DNA of 64,000 nucleotides. Origin: Fen-1231 sp035286465. Its GTDB lineage: Bacteria; Gemmatimonadota; Gemmatimonadetes; Gemmatimonadales; Gemmatimonadaceae. The position numbers and the translations under genes were made by a program. Below, piece by piece: positions 59,383 to 64,000 of the stretch. Every line of letters starts with the position of its first letter. The first letter of the stretch is position 1. Location: NCBI GenBank assembly GCA_035286465.1, contig DATEDF010000023.1:36774-100773 (forward strand). The letters are read 5' to 3'. Under the pieces are notes generated by a model. The model searched no databases, was not told the origin of the DNA, and worked only from the letters and a program-made list of their open reading frames with translations.

Positions 59383-59479
59383 CCGCAGATCACGCAGATC
59401 ACGCAGAACCGTGTTGCGGCGGTCTGCCCGGCGCGCCGATGGCGGCAACGTGGTTCTGCGTGTTCTGCGTGCTCTGCGG
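59383..59479. repeat. CGCAGA-word hairpin element, full copy, inside the suf operon
   Basis: The 28-base left arm (59383-59410, starting CCGCAGATCACGCAGATC) and right arm (59452-59479, ending GTGCTCTGCGG) pair with only two mismatches. The inner 41 bases continue the pairing in part (GTGTTGC and GGCAACG). It lies between sufB and sufC, read as sufB first. Related partial copies lie at 41694-41722 and 61751-61799. Confidence 0.8.
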
Positions 59480-59512
59480 TAATCTGTTCCTCGTTTCTCT
59501 TCGCCTCACTTC

Positions 59513-60946
59513 TCATCCCACCGATCCCTCGAGCGTGATGCCGAGCAGCTGCTGCGCCTCCAGCGCGAACTCCATCGGCAGCTCCTTGAACACTTCCTTG
59601 CAGAACCCGCTCACGATGAGCGAGATCGCGTGCTCGGCGCTGAGCCCGCGCTGCTTGCAGTAGAAGATCTGGTCCTCCCCGATCTTCGACGTGCTCGCCT
59701 CGTGCTCCGTGGTCGAGCTGTTGTTCGCCACCTCGATGTACGGAAACGTGTGCGCACCGCACCGGTTCCCGATGAGCATCGAGTCGCACTGCGTGTAGTT
59801 CCGCGCGCCGGTCGCCTTCGGCAACACCTTCACCTGCCCGCGGTACGAGTTGTTCCCCTCGCCCGCGCTGATCCCCTTCGAGATGATCGTGCTCTTCGTG
59901 TGCTTCCCGATGTGAATCATCTTCGTGCCGGTGTCGGCCTGCTGCCGGTTGTTCACCACCGCCACGGAGTAGAACTCGCCCGTCGCGTTATCCCCTTGCA
60001 GGATGACGCTGGGGTACTTCCACGTGATCGCGGAGCCGGTTTCCACCTGCGTCCACGAGATCTTCGCGTTGGTCTGCGCCTTCCCGCGCTTCGTCACGAA
60101 GTTGTAGATGCCGCCCTTCCCCTCCTTGTCGCCCGCGTACCAGTTCTGCACGGTGCTGTACTTGATCTGCGCGTTGTCGAGCGCGATCAGCTCGACCACC
60201 GCGGCGTGGAGCTGGTTGGTGGACCGCTTGGGCGCCGTACACCCCTCGAGGTAGCTCACGTAGGCGCCCTCATCGGCGACGATCAGCGTCCGCTCGAACT
60301 GCCCCGTGTCGGCCGCGTTGATGCGGAAGTACGTCGAAAGCTCGATCGGGCACCGTACGCCTTTCGGCACGTAGCAGAACGAGCCGTCGGAGAACACCGC
60401 GGAGTTGAGCGACGCGAAGAAGTTGTCCGAGTACGGCACCACCGAGCCGAGGTACTTCTTCACGATCTCCGGATGATTGTGCACGGCCTCCGTGAAGGAG
60501 CAGAACACGACACCGTGCTTCGCGAGCTCCGCCTTCATCGTGGTGCCCACCGAGACGGAATCGAAGATCGCGTCCACCGCGACGCCGGCGAGGAACTTCT
60601 GCTCGGTGAGCGAGATGCCAAGCTTGTCGTATGTCCTGAGCAGCTCGGGATCCGCCTCGTCGAGCGACTGGAGCGGCTTCACGCTCCGGGGCGCCGAATA
60701 GTAGCGCTGGGCCTGGTAGTCAATCGCCGGGTACTTCACGTTCGACCAGTGCGGCTCGGTCATCGTCTGCCAGCGGCGGAACGCCTTGAGCCGCCACTCG
60801 AGCAGCCACGCCGGCTCCTGCTTCTTGGCCGAGATGAGGCGGACGACGTCTTCGTTGAGCCCGGGCGGCAGCGTGTCGGCGTCAACGTCGGTGACGAAGC
60901 CGTATGCGTACTCGCGATTGACCAGCGATTCGATGGATGAGCTCAT
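59513..60946 (-). CDS. sufB: SufB scaffold subunit
   Basis: 477 residues, normal length. Family stretches include EPAWLLEWRLKAFRRW, TYDKLGISLTEQKFLAGVAVDAIFDSVSVGTTMKAELAKHGVVFCSFTEAV, FCYVPKGVRCPIELSTYFRIN, and the C-terminal EHEASTSKIGEDQIFYCKQRGLSAEHAISLIVSGFC with the conserved Cys used in cluster building. It is the main scaffold on which the Fe-S cluster forms. Its ATG overlaps the sufR stop (ATGA), so sufR and sufB share an mRNA. Confidence 0.96.
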   Translation of the reverse strand: MSSSIESLVNREYAYGFVTDVDADTLPPGLNEDVVRLISAKKQEPAWLLEWRLKAFRRWQTMTEPHWSNVKYPAIDYQAQRYYSAPRSVKPLQSLDEADPELLRTYDKLGISLTEQKFLAGVAVDAIFDSVSVGTTMKAELAKHGVVFCSFTEAVHNHPEIVKKYLGSVVPYSDNFFASLNSAVFSDGSFCYVPKGVRCPIELSTYFRINAADTGQFERTLIVADEGAYVSYLEGCTAPKRSTNQLHAAVVELIALDNAQIKYSTVQNWYAGDKEGKGGIYNFVTKRGKAQTNAKISWTQVETGSAITWKYPSVILQGDNATGEFYSVAVVNNRQQADTGTKMIHIGKHTKSTIISKGISAGEGNNSYRGQVKVLPKATGARNYTQCDSMLIGNRCGAHTFPYIEVANNSSTTEHEASTSKIGEDQIFYCKQRGLSAEHAISLIVSGFCKEVFKELPMEFALEAQQLLGITLEGSVG

Positions 60947-61686
60947 CTCCGCTCCGAACCCGCTCGCGCGGCCGGCAGCGGCGCGCGAGCGCTTCCTCTC
61001 GTGATCGCGACCGGGGCGGCCTGCGCGGCCTGCGCGGCCTGCGTGGCCGTTGCGGGCGCCTCGGTCGCCGTGTACTCACACGACTTGCAGCCGCTCATCA
61101 TGTGCTGCTGGCGCTCCACCACCGCGCCGAGCACTTCCTCGATGAACGCCGCCTCGGCCGAACAGACTTCGGGAAAGCGCTGCGCGATCTCGCGCACGGC
61201 GCAGTTGTGCTCGCGGATGCGCGCCTCGCCCGGCGCGCGCGACTCCGCTTCCGCCATGTACCCGTTCGCCGTGAGCACCGCGGCCAGCGCGTGCGCGCGT
61301 TCCGCCAAGGGGAGCGTCTCGAGCCGCGGCCTCGCCTCGTCCGCGACCGCATCCCAGCGGCGCCGGAAGAGCCGCACGACGCCTTCGGTCCCCTGCTCGG
61401 CGCGCAACAGCTCCAGCGCATCAGCGAGCGCTCCCGCGTATTCGCGCGGAAAGAGCTGCTCGCCCCGGTCGGTCAGGGAGTATGCGTAGACGGGCCCTCC
61501 GACGCCCCGCACCTCGCGTCGGAAACGCACCAGCCCCGCGTCTTCCAACTCCTTGAGATGCCGCCGGAGCGCGTTGGCCGTGAGGCCGAAGCGCACCCCC
61601 AGCTCCTTCGCCGCGAGCGGCTGCTCCTTGCGAAGCGCGACCAGCAGGTCGCGCCGGAGTCCCTTGAAGCCGGCGAGCGTGTTCAT
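60943..61686 (-). CDS. sufR: SufR-type Fe-S sensing repressor
   Basis: 247 residues. The N-terminal winged helix (1-75) has KELGVRFGLTANALRRHLKELEDAGLVRFRREVRGVGGPVYAYSLTDRGEQLFP. The C-terminal domain has four cysteines set as in SufR: Cys162 (EHNCAVREI), Cys175 (FPEVCSAE), Cys200 and Cys203 (SGCKSC). With a cluster bound it should repress the operon; loss of the cluster relieves repression. The last 40 residues are an Ala/Gln/Thr-rich low-complexity tail. A leaderless promoter lies 7 bases upstream. Confidence 0.92.
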   Translation of the reverse strand: MNTLAGFKGLRRDLLVALRKEQPLAAKELGVRFGLTANALRRHLKELEDAGLVRFRREVRGVGGPVYAYSLTDRGEQLFPREYAGALADALELLRAEQGTEGVVRLFRRRWDAVADEARPRLETLPLAERAHALAAVLTANGYMAEAESRAPGEARIREHNCAVREIAQRFPEVCSAEAAFIEEVLGAVVERQQHMMSGCKSCEYTATEAPATATQAAQAAQAAPVAITRGSARAPLPAARAGSERR

Positions 61687-61693
61687 GTCAGGA

Positions 61694-61721
61694 AAGCTAC
61701 TCGACTTACGGGATTCGTCAA
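61694..61721 (-). promoter_or_regulatory. Promoter of the suf operon, next to the sufR start
   Basis: On the minus strand TTGACG (61721-61716), 16-base spacer, TAGCTT (61699-61694), then 7 bases to the ATG at 61686. No ribosome site precedes the ATG, so a leaderless sufR mRNA is likely. A SufR operator would be expected to overlap this region, but I see no convincing perfect dyad. Confidence 0.5.
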
Positions 61722-61750
61722 CGAAAGTGTTGAGGAACTAACAGACTGGG

Positions 61751-61799
61751 CCGCAGAGCACGCAGATCACGCAGACCCGTGGGGTCGAGATCTGCGGCG
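61751..61799. repeat. CGCAGA-word element, partial copy 3
   Basis: Bases 61751-61778 repeat the left arm of the 59383 element almost exactly (CCGCAGAGCACGCAGATC then ACGCAGACCC). The right arm is reduced to GATCTGCGGCG near 61789-61799. It lies about 30 bases upstream of the suf promoter. Confidence 0.65.
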
Positions 61800-61979
61800 T
61801 TCGCGAGCGTCTGTTCCCACAGAATGTGATAACTCCTTTATTCACACTAACTTGCGGTTGCATGCGCGGGCGTCGCGACTGCGGATCGCCGCGACGTCTG
61901 TCTTTCCAGCCCCGCCATTGCGCAACCTCTCGAGCGATTCCTATCGTTGCGCCGACCCTCGATCGAACGGAGGTGGGTG

Positions 61980-62540
61980 ATGCGGTTCCTCTCGGAGCTG
62001 TGGATGCCGATTCTCGTGTCCGGCGCGTTCTGTTTCGTCTGGTCCGCGATCGCGTGGACGGTACTCCCCCATCACAAGACGGAGTGGAGGCGGCTGCCGT
62101 CGGAGCCTGACGTTCTGGACGCACTGCGCCGGACGCCGCCTCCAGGCGGGCTCTACACCTTTCCGTTCGCGATGGGCGCCGACATGAATCGCGCGGACCT
62201 GAAGGTGGCGATGGAGAGGGGGCCGGTCGGCTTCGTGACCATCGGGAAGGCCGGCGTGCCCAACATGGGGAAGATGATGGCGCAGTCGGTCGTGTTCTAT
62301 CTCGTCACGTCCACGCTCGCCGCCTACGTCGCCTGGAACGCCGGTCTCGGCCTCGGCGCGCCCTATCGCTCGGTCTTCCGCCTCGTGGGCACCGTGGTGA
62401 CGATGGCCTATGTGCTCGGAAGCGTGCCCGAGTCCATCTGGTTCGCCCGGCCGTGGAAGAGCTGGGGGTATCAGCTGTTTGATGGGATCGTAGCGGGGTT
62501 GATTACAGCGGGGGTGTTTGGGTGGCTGTGGCCACAGTAG
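61980..62540 (+). CDS. Conserved-looking membrane protein of unknown function
   Basis: 186 residues. One N-terminal helix (about 8-30), a soluble segment with MGADMNRADLKVAMERGPVGFVTIGKAGVPNMGKMMAQS, then helices at about 98-118, 128-146 and 163-185. The GPVGFVTIGK and MGKMMAQSVVFYLVTS stretches look conserved, but I cannot name a family with certainty. GGAGGT at 61969-61974 is well placed for ATG 61980. It is convergent with the propeller gene across a double hairpin. Confidence 0.72.
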   Translation: MRFLSELWMPILVSGAFCFVWSAIAWTVLPHHKTEWRRLPSEPDVLDALRRTPPPGGLYTFPFAMGADMNRADLKVAMERGPVGFVTIGKAGVPNMGKMMAQSVVFYLVTSTLAAYVAWNAGLGLGAPYRSVFRLVGTVVTMAYVLGSVPESIWFARPWKSWGYQLFDGIVAGLITAGVFGWLWPQ

Positions 62541-62555
62541 GAGGGGCGGAGAGAT

Positions 62556-62687
62556 GGGAGGGAGCGGCGAGCGGCGAGATCGAGACGGGAGAGGCGAGAG
62601 CAAAAAGCGAGCGGCGAGAGGATCCGAATCTCTCGCCGCTTTCTCTCGCCGCTCGCCACTCGATCTCGCCGCTCCCCGCTCCCTCCC
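62556..62687. terminator. Double hairpin of GGAGCGGCGAG words between convergent genes
   Basis: The outer arms 62556-62584 and 62659-62687 are nearly perfect complements over 29 bases (GGGAGGGAGCGGCGAG... against CTCGATCTCGCCGCTCC...). Inside, AGCGGCGAGA (62610-62619) pairs with TCTCGCCGCT (62631-62640). It starts 15 bases after one stop codon and ends 23 bases before the other, so it probably serves as a two-way terminator. Its words recur in the 3' end of the oxidoreductase gene at 18173. Confidence 0.65.
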
Positions 62688-62710
62688 ACCTCACACCTCT
62701 CGCGCCGCTA

Positions 62711-63760
62711 CTACATCGCGACCTTCACACCAGACACGTCTGCCTTCCCGATGAACCCCGCGTCGGTGCCGTACCAGATCATCTTCGTCTTCTTGTCGAA
62801 GATCATGTGGCGGACCGTATTCGGGCTTCCGCCGCCGACTTCCGTGATGCTGAAGAACGACTTCGACTTGGGGTCGAATCCCACGAGCCGGTTCGGCTTG
62901 GGCGGATTCCCCGTCTCCACCACCCAGATGCGGTCACGGTCATCCACCGTCATGCCGTACGGGAGCGAGGACCGGCCGCCGGGGACCTGCCACTCCTCCG
63001 ACTTCTGTGTGACCGGATCGAACTTGCCGAGGAATCCCCGGCGATAATCCACGTACCAGATCTTGTCGTCCGACGTGATCGCGATGCGTCGGTCGAGCGT
63101 CGAGTCGTGCGCGAGCGGGAACGTCTTCAGCTCGAACGTCTCCGGATCAACCGTCGCGATCAGGTTCGTCGCGAAGAGATTGATCCACGGCCGCCCCTTC
63201 GAGTCGAGCGCGATCCCATACGGATTCGTGCCGCGACGGCCGGCGGGGGGCGTGGGCTTCACGATCCGGAACTTCCCCGTCGCTACGTCGAGGTGGCCGA
63301 TCGCATTCGACTGTTGCGCCGTGAACCAGATGTTCCCGTTCTTGTCGAACGCCATCGTGTGGGGGTCGCGCACCGTCGAATCCGGAATCTTGAAGCGCGT
63401 GATCTCCCCGGTGGCCGGATCTAACTTGCCGATCGTTCCGTTGCGGTTCCCCGAGTACCAGACGTTGCCGTGCGCGTCCACGATGCAACTGTGCGGGTTT
63501 GTGCCCGGATCCAGGTCGTACTTCTTGAACTCCCCCGTCTTGGGGTCGAGCCGGGCGACGTAGTTCCCGGTGGGCGCCTGCCCCGCCTGTCCCACGAAGA
63601 AGATGCTGCCGTCCGGAGCGGCGGCGGGATCACGCGGTCTTCCGGCCTTTCCCCACGGGACGGCGAACTCATTGATGGGAACTGTCGCGGGCACCTGCGC
63701 CGGCATCGGCGCGGCCAGGGACGCGAGAACGAACGGAACGGCACTGAGCATCGGGCGCAT
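62711..63760 (-). CDS. Exported Vgb-like (virginiamycin B lyase/NHL) beta-propeller protein
   Basis: 349 residues. Signal peptide 1-20 (ending PMPAQ). Blades repeat a pattern like IGKLDPATGEITRFKIPDSTVRDPHTMAFDKNGNIWFTAQQSNAIGHLDVATGKFR, seven times or so, typical of streptogramin lyase-like proteins. Genuine Vgb opens a macrolide ring; most relatives in environmental genomes have no known activity. ATG 63760 has GGAGG 5 bases before it. The frame upstream to 63820 has no signal-peptide logic. Confidence 0.8.
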   Translation of the reverse strand: MRPMLSAVPFVLASLAAPMPAQVPATVPINEFAVPWGKAGRPRDPAAAPDGSIFFVGQAGQAPTGNYVARLDPKTGEFKKYDLDPGTNPHSCIVDAHGNVWYSGNRNGTIGKLDPATGEITRFKIPDSTVRDPHTMAFDKNGNIWFTAQQSNAIGHLDVATGKFRIVKPTPPAGRRGTNPYGIALDSKGRPWINLFATNLIATVDPETFELKTFPLAHDSTLDRRIAITSDDKIWYVDYRRGFLGKFDPVTQKSEEWQVPGGRSSLPYGMTVDDRDRIWVVETGNPPKPNRLVGFDPKSKSFFSITEVGGGSPNTVRHMIFDKKTKMIWYGTDAGFIGKADVSGVKVAM

Positions 63761-63864
63761 GACGGCCTCCGGAGGGTCCGACCAGTAACCTAGTGTCGTG
63801 TACTTCGGCCGCGAATGCAACGCGCGGCACGGGGAATACGCTGAACCCGCCGGAGAGTAGCGGC

Positions 63865-64000
63865 TAGTACAGCGGAACAGAAGTTCGGTGACGTATTCTC
63901 ACGCGGCGATCTTCGTCGAGGTTGCCGAATCGGGGCACCGCGCCAGGAGGCGGGCCAAGTCGCGGCGAGTGAAGCGCCATTCGAAGGGCCGGGCGACCGT
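63865..64000 (-). mobile_element. End of an IS630-type insertion sequence, cut by the window edge
   Basis: The likely terminal sequence starts CTAGTACAGCGGAACAG near 63864-63880, with TA dinucleotides at the boundary as expected for IS630/Tc1 elements that duplicate TA. A transposase C-terminus is read inward on the minus strand. The other end lies beyond the window. Confidence 0.55.
63899..64000 (-). CDS. IS630-type transposase, C-terminal fragment
   Basis: The minus-strand frame that ends in TGA at 63901-63899 encodes about 33 residues, with PFEWRFTRRDLARLLAR before a short tail. A pattern of aromatic-x-W-x-aromatic-T close to the C-terminus is usual in IS630 transposases. The DDE catalytic domain would lie beyond the window. 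The gene cannot be checked for integrity here. Confidence 0.5.
   Translation of the reverse strand, partial: TVARPFEWRFTRRDLARLLARCPDSATSTKIAA

Noticed and set aside
1..64000. tRNA, rRNA or riboswitch genes
   Set aside because: I looked for cloverleaf-like segments with GTTCGAA-type loops and for known riboswitch cores in the gaps and found nothing I could support by eye.

Overview
The window is 64 kb of very GC-rich DNA with tightly packed genes, many of them overlapping by 4 bases (ATGA or GTGA). No rRNA or tRNA marker is visible. Gene style suggests a soil-type Gemmatimonadota or a relative: many secreted beta-propellers and amidohydrolase-type enzymes, an ECF sigma/anti-sigma/DUF4097 trio, a LuxR plus DUF4199 pair, and a sufR-B-C-D-U-S operon. 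The phylum call is an inference of moderate strength.

Layout: 1-178 is the 3' end of a signal peptidase I gene. 282-6470 (+) holds RidA, an esterase, a membrane protein, an M24 peptidase, a GroES-like co-chaperone, a bacilliredoxin and a GT39-like membrane protein. 6471-8999 is a less GC-biased patch with a secreted propeller and a small Cys-rich secreted protein. 9000-10833 (+) holds uppS, a membrane protein and a winged-helix regulator. 10903-15598 (-) holds DUF4097, an anti-sigma-like protein, an ECF sigma factor and an ABC exporter. 15739-35916 (+) holds a TSUP permease and then a surface-glycan locus of overlapping genes. 35946-44412 holds a MATE exporter, gamma-glutamyltransferase, a double M42 peptidase, a MazEF-type pair and an S15/CocE hydrolase. 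44658-45369 is a small integron-type cassette array with two attC sites and no integrase in view. 45438-55180 holds oxidoreductases, a membrane LuxR, an MFS exporter, a sulfatase, a desaturase fusion, a hydrolase and ArsC. 55552-61686 (-) is the suf operon. The window ends in a truncated IS630-type transposon.

The core of the window is the glycan locus. RfbF, RfbG and RfbH make the CDP-4-keto-3,6-dideoxyglucose precursor. RfbS-like and RfbE-like enzymes would reduce and epimerise it to CDP-paratose and CDP-tyvelose. Between them sit a NeuB-SAF-cupin fusion, a ThDP enzyme of the acetolactate synthase class, a sugar C-methyltransferase and an extra SDR. This suggests that a branched sugar, perhaps yersiniose-like, is also made. 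Two GT2 transferases, two GT39-like proteins and a flippase-like protein would assemble and export the product. No RfbI (E3) reductase and no clear Wzy polymerase are seen.

Two sequence-level themes cut across the annotation. First, several genes have a sigma70-like promoter only 6-7 bases before the start codon (uppS, the M42 peptidase, mazE and sufR), which implies leaderless mRNAs. Second, many operon junctions carry hairpins built from short, locus-specific repeated words. One such family (CGCAGA words) occurs at three places, including inside the suf operon.
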